Translations under genes and position numbers: made by a program | Assembly (NCBI GenBank): GCA_012033195.1 | Contig: JAAUSQ010000012.1 | Span: 1 to 37,881 of the forward strand | Length of the DNA stretch: 37,881 nt | Source of the DNA: Chloroflexaceae bacterium | GTDB lineage: Bacteria; Chloroflexota; Chloroflexia; Chloroflexales; Chloroflexaceae | Direction of reading: 5' to 3' | Notes under the pieces: model-generated | The model's input: only the letters and a program-made list of their open reading frames with translations | Databases searched by the model: none | What the model was told of the DNA's origin: nothing | Shown: piece after piece, positions 17,033-26,026 of the stretch | Layout of the letters: every line of letters starts with the position of its first letter | How positions within the stretch are numbered: the first letter of the stretch is position 1

Positions 17033-18165
17033 CGCAACACCTCACGATACAGCGCTGCAAACGACCCAGCCATACGTTGCGCCGAGAACTCGGTTAGCGC
17101 CCGCTGCCGCCCCTGTGCTCCAAACTGCTGCGCCAGTGTCGGGTGTTGCAATGTTGTAATCAGTGCCGCCGCCATCAGGTCGGGGCGGTCGGGCGGCACG
17201 AGGAAACCTGTCTTGCCGTGCGCGACAATCTCGGCAAGGCCACCCGTGCGGTTGGCAACGACAGGCTTGCTGGCCGTCATCGCTTCCAGTGCAACCATAC
17301 CAAATGTCTCCTGTTGGGAAGGAATAACCATTACAGTGCTTTCGTGTAATATGCTTTCTACGTCTTTCTGGTAGCCCAGGAATGACACATTATTATCAAC
17401 TCCCAGGCGGCGGCTCAGGTCGTGCAGGTCGCGGGCATAACTGCCGTCGCCCCACTCGCCGCCAACAATCTTGCACTGCACCTGCGGCAGCACCCGCGCC
17501 ACCTGCTGCATAGCGTGCAGCAGCGTTTCGTAGCCTTTGCGCGGGTGTAGCACCCCCACCGCGACAATCTGCGGCGGGCAGGCGGGTGTGCCGTTGATGC
17601 TGTTATGATCAATCGATGGCATCTGTAGCCCATTGTGAATAACGCGGTGCGGCGGTACCAGCCACGGCGGGAGTTGCCAGTATTCGCGCATGCCGTGCGA
17701 CACCAGTACCACCCGCTGCGCCAGCCGTGCCGCCGCCGCTTCCAGCAGAGGCAACGATGTCAGCCCGTGAACATGCCACACAACTGGCACACCTGCCAAC
17801 CGTGCGGCAGGGGCCGCCATAATCAGGTCGCGCAGGCCGTTGCATTGCAGCAGCGCAATATTGTTGCGGCGCAGATCGGCCCGCAGGGTGTGCCAGTAGC
17901 GCGGCATGTGCAGCAGGCGGGCAGGCGATGTGATATAGCTCAGGGCACGGTTGCCCCGCCCATACACATGCCACGCCGCCCCTGGATCGCTGATCAGCAC
18001 ATCCAGTCCGGCAGTGCGGGCCGCCTGCGTCAGCACACCCGCTTCGGGGCAGATGATGACCGGCTGATACCCATACGCGGGCAGGTGTTCGGCTAGGTTC
18101 AGAATAACGCGCTGTGTGCCGCCAATGCCATGCGGGTATGTCTGATAGAGTCCAATCCGTACCAT
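17029..18165 (-). CDS. GT4-family glycosyltransferase
   Basis: 378 residues from ATG 18165 (MVRIGLYQTYPHGIGGTQRVIL). The track's start at 18312 translates repeat copy B (the TACAGGLRHASRKFEPPG stretch) and should be discarded. GT-B features: GGTQRVILNLAEHL, WHVHGLTSLPLLEA, VAVGVLHPRKGYETLLHAM, SQQETFGMVALEAMTASKPVVAN (E-x7-E) and GKTGFLVPPDRPD. AAGGAG lies 13 bases upstream, slightly far. It overlaps the ligase gene downstream. Confidence 0.9.
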   Translation of the reverse strand: MVRIGLYQTYPHGIGGTQRVILNLAEHLPAYGYQPVIICPEAGVLTQAARTAGLDVLISDPGAAWHVYGRGNRALSYITSPARLLHMPRYWHTLRADLRRNNIALLQCNGLRDLIMAAPAARLAGVPVVWHVHGLTSLPLLEAAAARLAQRVVLVSHGMREYWQLPPWLVPPHRVIHNGLQMPSIDHNSINGTPACPPQIVAVGVLHPRKGYETLLHAMQQVARVLPQVQCKIVGGEWGDGSYARDLHDLSRRLGVDNNVSFLGYQKDVESILHESTVMVIPSQQETFGMVALEAMTASKPVVANRTGGLAEIVAHGKTGFLVPPDRPDLMAAALITTLQHPTLAQQFGAQGRQRALTEFSAQRMAGSFAALYREVLR

Positions 18166-18220
18166 AACGGGTGTTTTGCTCCTTCTAACGCCTGGAATGC
18201 AACAAAATGCGCCAGCGCCG

Positions 18221-18297
18221 CCGGGAGGTTCAAACTTCCGGCTAGCATGACGAAGCCCGCCTGCGCAGGCTGTGTTCCTGCCCCAGCGGGGCTTCGT
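18221..18297. repeat. Dispersed intergenic repeat, copy B
   Basis: A 51-base unit (18221-18271) aligns with copy C at 34051-34101 in the same orientation. It has a GGAGGTT-type hairpin, the link CGGCTA and the core AAGCCCGCCTGCG. In this copy the core is part of a longer imperfect hairpin, CGAAGCCCGC (18251-18260) with GCGGGGCTTCG (18287-18297). Lies between two glycosyltransferase genes. Confidence 0.7.
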
Positions 18298-18343
18298 GTA
18301 CAGTCCGGTCATTCGTGGCTGGGCGTGGCGTGGCAGGCATACC

Positions 18344-19501
18344 CTACCGCCGCACCAGCCTCTGCCGGGTTACGTCCTGCGTCTGGCGCAACACCTGATC
18401 GTAGACCGCCACCGTTTCGCGGGCCATCTTCTGCCACGAGAACTGCTGTACACGGGCCGTCCCGCGTTGGCGCAATGTGGCGGCGGCATTGCTATCGGTC
18501 AAAACGCTGTGCAGGTTCGCCGCCAATCCGTCGATATCGTCCGGCTGCGAAAGCAGCGCCGCATCGCCCACCACTTCGGGAATTGCGCCGCCGCGTGTTG
18601 CCACCACGGGCGTACCGTGCAGCATTGCTTCGAGTGGCGGCCAGCCAAAGCCCTCGTAGGCCGAAGGGAACACAAACACATCAGCGAGCGCCATCAGCGC
18701 CAGCATATCGTCGCGTGGCACATACCCCGGCAGGTACACCCGCTGCCCTAGGCCAAGCGCACGCACGGTGTCGCGCACAATGTCTGTCGCCGAAGCCATC
18801 GCTCCCCGCTAATATCAGCTTGACATCGGGCACAGCGGCGGCAATCTGCTTAAAGGCCTGCACCAGCGGCACCAGATTTTTGCGGTGTGTGATGGTGCCC
18901 ACAACAGCACAAACCGCTCGCCGGTCTGGTAGGTGTGCCGCAGCGCTGTCTGCTGTGCGGTATCGGGTGGGCTGTCGTGGTCGTTGCGGTCGATGCCGTG
19001 ATGCACCACCGCGATCCGTTCCCGCTCAATCCCGAACAGCCTAACTAGATCATCGGCGGTGTGCTGCGAAATCGAGATCAAACGGCTCGCCCGCTGGAGT
19101 GCATGCCGCAGCGCTGCCCGAAACACAAGCCGTGCTGTGGGTTTGTAGTGGTCGGGAAAGTGAATCGGCGACAGGTCGTGAATAGTCACAACGAGCGGGC
19201 GGTGGGTGTGCAGCGGCATCGGCACCAGCGCATGCACCAGGTCGGTCTGTTGCCCGATCCAGAAGGGCGAAGGCAGGTTCGCCAGCCAGAGCAACTCGTT
19301 CAGGCGGCGCGGCCCGCCCACGTGCTGATAGTGCAGGTTGCTGGCGGGTGCCACGTCGGGTGTGGCGGTACGGGTTGCCAGCGCCGCGAAGTCAATATCG
19401 GGCGCGACGATGGGCACATGTTCCAGTACCCGATTGATATAGATCCCAATGCCGGTGGGCTTGCGGCGGTCAAGTCGATCTGCAAACAGCGAAATATGCA
19501 T
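18344..19501 (-). pseudogene. GT4-family glycosyltransferase with two compensating frameshifts
   Basis: Three frames together make one ordinary GT4 enzyme of about 385 residues. The N-terminal frame (ATG 19501) carries MHISLFADRLDRRKPTGIGI, VHALVPMPLHTHRPLVVTIH and ISQHTADDLVRLFGI. The middle frame carries VGTITHRKNLVPLVQAFKQI and DVKLILAGSDG. The last frame carries TDIVRDTVRALGLGQRVYLP, FPSAYEGFGWPPLEAMLHGTPVVAT (E-x7-E) and EVVGDAALL. Restoring one G near 18902 and removing one A near 18793 repairs the whole reading frame (LLVGTITHRKNL and AGSDGSATDIV). Two compensating slips in homopolymers point to sequence error. Similar in style to WbaZ/MtfB-type mannosyltransferases, from general resemblance only. 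Confidence 0.88.
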
Positions 19502-19534
19502 AACGTTCTCTTCTTTCTGTTGAACGATGGCCTG

Positions 19535-20698
19535 CTACAGCGCCCCGACTGCCGCGCCGTGCAGTTCGGGCACTAGCTCCAGGACGCGCCGCAGTTTGGC
19601 CTCCCAGCTATGCTGTGCTGCCACCTCGACACGTCGCGCAATTGCTGCTGCGTCGGTATCGGTCAGGGCCGCTTCGATCTGGGCAATAAATGCGGCAGGG
19701 GTCGGTGCAATCCGCACCACATCAAAAGCGGTGATATGTGGCACGGGCACCGCTACAACGGGCTTGCCTGCCGCCAGATATTCGTATATCTTGAGCGGCG
19801 ACAGTCCCCGCACATAGTCGGTCAGGCGGTAGGGCAGCATGGCAACATCGTACTGTGCGACATAGGGCGGTAACTCGTGCAGCGCCTTCTTGCCAATCAG
19901 CCTGACATTTGGCTCGTGCGTGAGCCATTCCAGATCGGGTGTTGGTGTCTGCGGCCCGATCAAGACTAGGCTCCAGTCGGGCCGGGTGCGGGCAATGGTA
20001 CGCAGCAGATCGTAGTCAATCCGGTGGTTATCGAGCGCACCGTGAAAACCGATGATCGGCTTGGGGATGCCCTGGAGTTCGGCGGGCACGGGCAGCGTGC
20101 CACTTCGCGCCTGCCCGAATAGTTCCACGTCGGCGGCGTTGCCCACCAGATAACAGCGCGGGTTGTGGGCCTGCTTCTCTTCGTAGAGCAACCGCGACGT
20201 GCAGAGCACCACATCGGCCTGCTGCGTCATCTGGGCATCAAGCTGTCTCACCTGCTCGCCGCGTGCGGCATAAAACGGCAGTTGGGGGTAGCGGTCAACA
20301 CAGTCATAAATCACAAACTCCCCGGCCAGATCGTGCAGATAGTTGGCAACAAAGGGCGAGTACGACCAGATCATGGGGCGCTCAAAGCCCAGCCTGCGGG
20401 CCGCAATGCGTGTGCCAAGCAGCGTCAGCGCATCATATACCTGCGGCAACCGATTCCGCACGATGCGATTGGGGGCGGGCAGCGGCAGATGCAGCACCCA
20501 TAGCTGTGCTTCGGGTTGCTCAAGCAATCCGTTGCTGCCCTTGCCGCGCACCAGAGCACGCACCGCACTAAGCGCAGGCGGATTGACATAAAGTATACGA
20601 AAAGCTCCCGTACGCGCCAGCCGCAGCATCATATGCTGGCGATTTGTCCACAGTGGCGCGTCCCAAGTGGCATCAGGAAAACAGATAATATCAGTCAT
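19535..20698 (-). CDS. Glycosyltransferase (TuaH-like GT-B)
   Basis: 387 residues from ATG 20698; GAGGAG lies 4 bases upstream and the ATG overlaps the GT2 stop (ATGA). The track's start at 20767 is upstream noise. Motifs: ICFPDATWDAPLWTNRQHMM, ILYVNPP, MIWSYSPFVANYL, FVIYDCVDRYPQLPFYA, ADVVLCTSRLL, IGFHGALDNHRIDYDLL, VAMLPYRLTDYVRGLSPLKIYEYLAAGKPVVAV. The last is a donor-binding loop like that of GT1/GT4 enzymes. The N-terminus recalls TuaH-type teichuronic acid enzymes; that assignment is tentative. Confidence 0.87.
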   Translation of the reverse strand: MTDIICFPDATWDAPLWTNRQHMMLRLARTGAFRILYVNPPALSAVRALVRGKGSNGLLEQPEAQLWVLHLPLPAPNRIVRNRLPQVYDALTLLGTRIAARRLGFERPMIWSYSPFVANYLHDLAGEFVIYDCVDRYPQLPFYAARGEQVRQLDAQMTQQADVVLCTSRLLYEEKQAHNPRCYLVGNAADVELFGQARSGTLPVPAELQGIPKPIIGFHGALDNHRIDYDLLRTIARTRPDWSLVLIGPQTPTPDLEWLTHEPNVRLIGKKALHELPPYVAQYDVAMLPYRLTDYVRGLSPLKIYEYLAAGKPVVAVPVPHITAFDVVRIAPTPAAFIAQIEAALTDTDAAAIARRVEVAAQHSWEAKLRRVLELVPELHGAAVGAL

Positions 20699-21567
20699 TG
20701 GCTCCTCGCAACACGCTTGTTTAGGATGGGCGGCTGTGGGCGCGGCAGTGCATTCTGCTGATCCCACACCAGCGCATGGGCACGAAAGGAGGCACAGGCA
20801 CTATGCAGCGCCGCTAGCAGCCCCGGTGTGCCGTCGCGGAAGCCCGCCTTCCCCACATATAGCCGCGCAAACTGCCAGAACGGGAAGGCCAGCAGATGAT
20901 ACCAGCGCACCTGTCGCCGCGTCAGCAACTTGTCGGCTTCGGCCTGCGAATACTGGAAGCTCTTCCGCATCCGTTCGTTATAGTTTTCATCGTTCAGGTG
21001 CCACATCTGGTGCTGCAACTGCCCCATGCGATCGGGGGTTGTCTGGATAATGCATTCTTCGTGGACGGCATGCTCAAACTGATGCATACCCCGCCGCGCC
21101 AGTTGCGGCTTGTTCCAGGTTTGCCAGCCACCGCCACGCATAGGCCGATGCAAAAAGAAGTTCAGCCGCCGATACCGATACGCATCACGGGCCGGGTTGC
21201 AGATAGCCTGCTGGATCTCCATGATCAGGTCGGGCGGTACACGTTCGTCCATATCCATGTGCAGCAGCCAGTCGGCAGTCGCGGCGGCAATGCCACGGTT
21301 GCGCTGCCCTGCGAAGCCGTACGTCGGATGTAGTGCCTGCTCAATCACGCGCACCTTCGCGCCAGCCGCACGCGCCAGCGCCTGCGTGCCATCGGTCGAG
21401 GTATCATCAACGATAATAATCTCATCCACCCACGGCAGCAGGTGCGCCAGAAACGATGGCATCTCACGCTCTTCGTTCTTGCTGATGACCACCACGCCGA
21501 TAGTAGGCCGATAGGTACGCTCTACTACGGTGGATGTTGAGATAGGAGGTGTCTGTATTCTTGTCAT
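20695..21567 (-). CDS. GT2-family glycosyltransferase
   Basis: 290-residue GT-A inverting enzyme. It opens IGVVVISKNEEREMPSFLAH, with LPWVDEIIIVDDTSTDGTQA, GQRNRGIAAATADWLLHMDMDERV containing the DxD metal motif, and NKPQLARRGMHQFEHAVHEE. The layout resembles WaaE/KdtX-type enzymes of lipopolysaccharide core synthesis. The C-terminal third (FPFWQFARLYVGKAGFRDGTPGLLAAL) is amphipathic and probably membrane-associated. It ends in a 4-base overlap with the next gene. Confidence 0.9.
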   Translation of the reverse strand: MTRIQTPPISTSTVVERTYRPTIGVVVISKNEEREMPSFLAHLLPWVDEIIIVDDTSTDGTQALARAAGAKVRVIEQALHPTYGFAGQRNRGIAAATADWLLHMDMDERVPPDLIMEIQQAICNPARDAYRYRRLNFFLHRPMRGGGWQTWNKPQLARRGMHQFEHAVHEECIIQTTPDRMGQLQHQMWHLNDENYNERMRKSFQYSQAEADKLLTRRQVRWYHLLAFPFWQFARLYVGKAGFRDGTPGLLAALHSACASFRAHALVWDQQNALPRPQPPILNKRVARSQ

Positions 21568-21639
21568 CGTCGCTCGCCCTTCTTCAAACTACTGCCTCAC
21601 CCCACGTGTAGCAACAGGGTACGGGTGCGAGGAACCCGG

Positions 21640-22979
21640 TTAACTTCGCAAACTATTGAAGCGCATACGTGCCGATGTAAACGCCTTCCATAGCGTGCTG
21701 CTCCACTGCGTAATATCCGCTTGATTGATCAGGATCAGGGCAGCGATAGAAACACGTTCTTTGCGTGCCACATACAGCACCGTCAGCAGTGCCACAAACG
21801 TTGCCCCGATGGATGACACCACCGCCGCGCCATTAATACCATAGACCGGAATAATCATCAGATTAAGTGTTGTGGTGATGATGAGTCCCGCACTGCTGAT
21901 GCCAATCAGTTGCAGTTGTCTGCGCTGCACCAGCAGATAATCGTTCAGAATATGGCTCAGGCCGCCGCTCACCATACCGGGCAGCAGCAGCAGCAGCGGC
22001 ACCACCGCCGGCAAGTATTCCGGCCCATACAGCAGCGGAATGAGCCATTGAGCACAAACCCCCATTGCACCGACTGACACCACCATTAACACGACCGTGC
22101 CGCGTGCCACCATTGCGGTCTGCTCAAGCGATTGTTTGCTTTCCGACGAACTTGCGAGCATGGGCAGCAGCACAAACGAAATAGCAATCGGAAAGTGCCA
22201 GGTAAGCTGTCCGGTGTTCACGCTCATCGAGTAGTAGCCAACATCGGCCTCGGTGAGAAAGTAGGTGATAATCAGCAGGTCGAGCCGATAGCTGAGCTTT
22301 TGCAGGCTCGAAAATATCTGGAAGCCCACCCCATACGAGAGCAGCGCCTTTGCGGTATCAAGGTGAAAACGCGGCAGCAGCGTGCGGACACCGTCCTGGA
22401 TCAGCGTGGGCACATACACAATCGTTGGCACCAGCGAACTGAATGCTAGCCCTACCAGCGCCACGTCGAGCGTTAGCACATCCAAGAACATGGCGACCAG
22501 CAGAATGATGACATAGCTCACTGTACGCGAGGTATAGCCAATATTCAGCAGCGTTATTTTGTGCTGCCCGCGTAGATACCCCTCAAAACATTCGGTGAAC
22601 AGGGTGATACATGGAAAGCACAGCGCCGCCACCAGTGCGGCGACCAACCCTGCACCAGTGTGCTGCTGTCTTCTACAAACAGCACCAACCCGGTTACCAG
22701 GATCGTCGCCAGAATGCCCGCGCCCGTGTAGAGCGTGAGCGCTGTACCGAGAAGCTTGCGCTTGTCAAGCTGGCTTTTGCTGACATAATACACCAGCGCA
22801 TTGCCCATTCCCAGTGCCGTTAGTGCGGCGGCAAGTTCGGCACTGGCCCGCAGCGAGGCATACACGCCTTTGCCTTCGGGCTGCAAACCACGCGCAACCA
22901 GAATAGATGCAATAAGTATAAACACTAGCGCACTCGAACGCGCCATCAGGGTGGTTGCAACATTTCGGAAAAATTTCAT
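21640..22979 (-). pseudogene. Wzx-type polysaccharide flippase, frameshifted (possibly a sequencing error)
   Basis: MOP-superfamily transporter that moves undecaprenyl-linked repeats across the membrane. The N-terminal frame from ATG 22979 (MKFFRNVATTLMARSSALVF) gives about three TM helices; the second frame continues LVAALVAALCFPCITLFTECFEGYLRGQHK and about nine more. The shift is near 22650, where restoring one base to the CCC run (minus-strand GGG) gives LVQGLVAALVAALCFP. The repaired protein has about 447 residues and 12 helices, normal for Wzx. The flippase sits among the glycosyltransferases, as expected for a Wzx/Wzy-dependent pathway. Confidence 0.87.
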
Positions 22980-23021
22980 AATTGGTAAGGACTAACTCCT
23001 GAACCTGCACAGTACCAGTTG

Positions 23022-24203
23022 CTATGCAGTGCGCTGTGCAAGGTCGCGGTAAATCGCCGCGAGCCGTTCGCCCTGCACCCGCGCATCGAACTCGGCCTCG
23101 ATATGGCGGCGGGCCGCTTCTGCCATGGCCTGCCACTGCTGCGGGTTGCTGATCAAGTGGCACAGCCTGGCAATCAGTCCATCCACATCGCGCTCATCGG
23201 CCAGCAACCCCGTCACACCATCGAGCACCACGCCGGGAATATCACAGTGGCGTGTGCTGACGACGGGCATGCCCGTTGCCGCCATTTCAATGATCGTCAC
23301 CGGCGCACCACCCTCGCAGTCGCCGTTGCTTGCCAGCACACTCGGCGCGAGGAAGATATGATGCTGATAGGCTTCTTCAAACAGCCGCGCATAGGGCTGA
23401 TAGCCAAGCAACCGCACCTTTGCGTGCAGATCGTGCTTTGCAATCGTGGCGAGGATCTTCTGCTTCTCGGCCAGACTGCGCGGCTCGTTTTTGGCATCCC
23501 CAATGACTGTAATCTCGAGCGGCACACTGTGCTGCAAGCGCCCCAGTGCTTCCAGGGCATACGGAATGCCCTTTTTCTCGTGGAACGTTCCCGTTAGCAA
23601 AACCCGCAGCGGCTCACCCGGCTGCCAGCAGCGCGGCTGAAAGGCTATCGCATCCACGGCAATGCCCAGATGATGTACCAGTATCTTCTCTGCGGGGCAG
23701 CCAAGCTGTGCAATCGAGCCAGCCATATATGACCCCTCGCACAACACCCGGTCTATCTGCCGGAACATGTCGCGGTAGCGCTCGCGCCAGCGTGGTTGCA
23801 CAGTCGGCAAATAGTTGATATCAAGGCCGTAGAATGTTACAACGTGCTTGAGCCTGGCCCGCCGCGCTGCGCCAAGGTTGTTCCAGCCGCCCGGTCCAAA
23901 ATGAGAATGCAAGACGCGTGCCCCACAGCGCTGTGCCTGTTCCACCAGATAGCCGAGGTAGGGCCGCACCTTCGATTTACGCACCCACCGATCCCACGTC
24001 TGCTGCCAGGGGGAGGCCTGCTCCAGCGCATGGATATTGGGCACCGCAAACTGATCGAGGTTGCGGAGATACTGACAGACAATGTGATTTTCAATATCGA
24101 TGGGAGCGTACTTGACTTGATGGTAGATAAAGGTCTGTGTGCGTTCGAGCCATGCGTCCAGTTCATGTACAACGGTCAGCTTTTCAGTTGTTGCGTTTAT
24201 CAT
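23022..24203 (-). CDS. GT4-family glycosyltransferase
   Basis: 393 residues from ATG 24203; the track's 24356 start lies inside the preceding gene. WLERTQTFIYHQVKYAPIDI and VLHSHFGPGGWNNL match the colanic-acid WcaL/AmsK-like group, in which N-terminal SxTFI and HFG motifs are usual. C-domain: VLLTGTFHEKKGIPYALEAL, DCEGGAPVTIIEMAATGMPVVST (E-x7-E) and GVTGLLADERDVDGL. It starts 11 bases after the stop of the upstream gene without an obvious Shine-Dalgarno sequence. Confidence 0.9.
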   Translation of the reverse strand: MINATTEKLTVVHELDAWLERTQTFIYHQVKYAPIDIENHIVCQYLRNLDQFAVPNIHALEQASPWQQTWDRWVRKSKVRPYLGYLVEQAQRCGARVLHSHFGPGGWNNLGAARRARLKHVVTFYGLDINYLPTVQPRWRERYRDMFRQIDRVLCEGSYMAGSIAQLGCPAEKILVHHLGIAVDAIAFQPRCWQPGEPLRVLLTGTFHEKKGIPYALEALGRLQHSVPLEITVIGDAKNEPRSLAEKQKILATIAKHDLHAKVRLLGYQPYARLFEEAYQHHIFLAPSVLASNGDCEGGAPVTIIEMAATGMPVVSTRHCDIPGVVLDGVTGLLADERDVDGLIARLCHLISNPQQWQAMAEAARRHIEAEFDARVQGERLAAIYRDLAQRTA

Positions 24204-24214
24204 AGCTGTTCGGT

Positions 24215-25057
24215 TTACAGGCTTTCTACTTGTTTCTGGAATACTGCACTGGGTCCATCCGTCGCAATGGTCTGATACTGCCAGGGGTCGCCGAGCATAG
24301 CGGCTCCATAGGTGAGTGCATCGGCATACATTCCTCCAACAAAATGAATAAAGCACGGCTTGGCAAAGAGCGCACGCAATGCCAGCATATCGGTCAGGCG
24401 GGCTATCGAGCGCAACGCAGGCGTATTCAGCAGCACCTTGTTGGGGCGGTGCCAGCCAAACGGGAACGGCTTGGCCCGCACATACTGGGTGTTGTAGCGC
24501 TCGTGCAGCAGGTGGTGCATCCCGCGTTGCTGAATGGCATGGGCAAAGGCCGACTGCTCGGAGCAGTGTTCCTGTGCGGTGGTAAAGAGCTGATCAAACA
24601 GCGCCCGAATGGGGCCATCGCTGGCGGTCTTCCAGGCAAACACACCGCTATTCAGCACGTGCCGCACATTGCTCACAGCGGCGGCATCCAGGCCGAGTGC
24701 AGTGCGGTAGGAGTGCTGCGCCTTGCGTGCATCGGACGCGACCGCACACATTGCCACCTTGCCCGCCGGAATGTGCAGCAGATCGTCAAGCGGGGTTAGC
24801 GGGTGCGGCAGAATATCAAAGTCCATACACACAATCATCTCGTAGTCGTGCGACAACGATGCCGGTATACATAGCTTTTGCCACGCCGGAAGCTGTCGCC
24901 CCTCGCGCTGCCGGTCGGTAAAAATCAGCAGGTCGCCCCCAAGCCGCTCGGCCAGGTGTTCGAGGTAGGGCCGCGTGACCGACAGATGCCGGTGCGTGTG
25001 CGTGGCCCGGTGCGGTGTATCGGCAATGGCAAAAACAACAAGCGCTACAGATTTCAT
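24215..25057 (-). CDS. Probable nucleotide-sugar glycosyltransferase (GT-A fold), family uncertain
   Basis: 280 residues from ATG 25057, with GAGGAG 7 bases upstream. Features: SVALVVFAIADTPHRATHTH, LPAWQKLCIPASLSHDYEMI, then VCMDFDILPHPLTPLDDLL. The DFD forms a DxD-like metal motif, as in GT8/GT34-type enzymes, and VRHVLNSGVFAWK and EQSAFAHAIQQRG follow the GT8 order (GxNSGV, then DQ). FIHFVGGMYAD near the end matches the HF-GG position. It could also be a protein of unknown function with a GT-A fold. Confidence 0.7.
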   Translation of the reverse strand: MKSVALVVFAIADTPHRATHTHRHLSVTRPYLEHLAERLGGDLLIFTDRQREGRQLPAWQKLCIPASLSHDYEMIVCMDFDILPHPLTPLDDLLHIPAGKVAMCAVASDARKAQHSYRTALGLDAAAVSNVRHVLNSGVFAWKTASDGPIRALFDQLFTTAQEHCSEQSAFAHAIQQRGMHHLLHERYNTQYVRAKPFPFGWHRPNKVLLNTPALRSIARLTDMLALRALFAKPCFIHFVGGMYADALTYGAAMLGDPWQYQTIATDGPSAVFQKQVESL

Positions 25058-25124
25058 ATATACACTCCTCAGGCAATGGGCAGGCGAGCACCCCGCCTGC
25101 GTGCACTCCTCTCCGTGCGATTGA

Positions 25125-25931
25125 CTACGCCCGCGCTACTTTCCGGGCTATCAAATATTTCACATCCGACAGGCTATCTTGCGGTGGGCGCATCCGCATA
25201 TGCATCGCCGTGCGATTGAGCCAGTAAAAGAGTGAACCAGTATTTTCGATATAAGGCTGGAAGCGTCGGAAAACCTGCCGCTCAAACAGAAACGATTGGC
25301 GGACGTAGCCCACCACACCGAAGCCCCGTTCTGCCAAGATGCGCTCGAAGGTGTCCCGCGAGCGCCGTACAATATACTCGTTCTGGTGCAGCGTTTCGGT
25401 GGGGAAGACATCCGACAGCACCAGAAACCCGCCGAGGTTGAGCGCGTTGTACATATTGACAATCGCTTGCTCAAGGTTGGCCTCTGCTGGCAGCAGGAAG
25501 ATCGCCTCCATCACAAAGGCAAAGTCATAGCTGCGCTGCCACGGCTGTTGCGCGTCTTTCAAGTCGGAAAACATTGTGTCAACACGCGGATTGTCGGCAT
25601 ACTCCTGCTGCGCCGCCTCCAACGCCTTCCGCGAGAAGTCGGCAACAGTGATATGGTCAACACCTCGTTTGAGAAAGTACGGCACATAGCGCCCGGTGCC
25701 GCCGGCTGCATCAAGCACTACCTTGTGCTGCAAGGTTGTTCCCGTAGCCTTGATGACCCGGTCAAGGGCATCACATTTGGTGCGGTAAAACTGCCGATTG
25801 CCGTTATCGGTATGGACAAACGTTCCGGCGGCCTTCATCCCACTGTGCTGGGTATAGCGCTGATCCCATCCTTCTCTGGTTGTATAGGCTGCGGCTTTTG
25901 ATGTGTTTTTGTCCTGCGATGTAGTGGTCAT
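25125..25931 (-). CDS. Class I SAM-dependent methyltransferase
   Basis: 268 residues from ATG 25931; AAAGGAG lies about 8 bases upstream. The track's 26054 start is a spurious extension. Motif I is VVLDAAGGTGRYVPYFLKRG, motif II is ITVADFSRKALEAA and a motif IV-like block is DFAFVMEAIFLLPAE, followed by LNLGGFLVLSDVFPTETL. A general Rossmann methyltransferase. In this setting it probably methylates a sugar or glycan end, perhaps as a chain-length cap, but the substrate cannot be read from sequence. Confidence 0.85.
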   Translation of the reverse strand: MTTTSQDKNTSKAAAYTTREGWDQRYTQHSGMKAAGTFVHTDNGNRQFYRTKCDALDRVIKATGTTLQHKVVLDAAGGTGRYVPYFLKRGVDHITVADFSRKALEAAQQEYADNPRVDTMFSDLKDAQQPWQRSYDFAFVMEAIFLLPAEANLEQAIVNMYNALNLGGFLVLSDVFPTETLHQNEYIVRRSRDTFERILAERGFGVVGYVRQSFLFERQVFRRFQPYIENTGSLFYWLNRTAMHMRMRPPQDSLSDVKYLIARKVARA

Positions 25932-26026
25932 GGATAAAGCTCCTTTACGAGTGCGTATGACAATGTATCGTACAGGTTGCGGTACAGGCACGCCATACAA
26001 TCGGCAGCCGCACCAGCACCGGTGCA

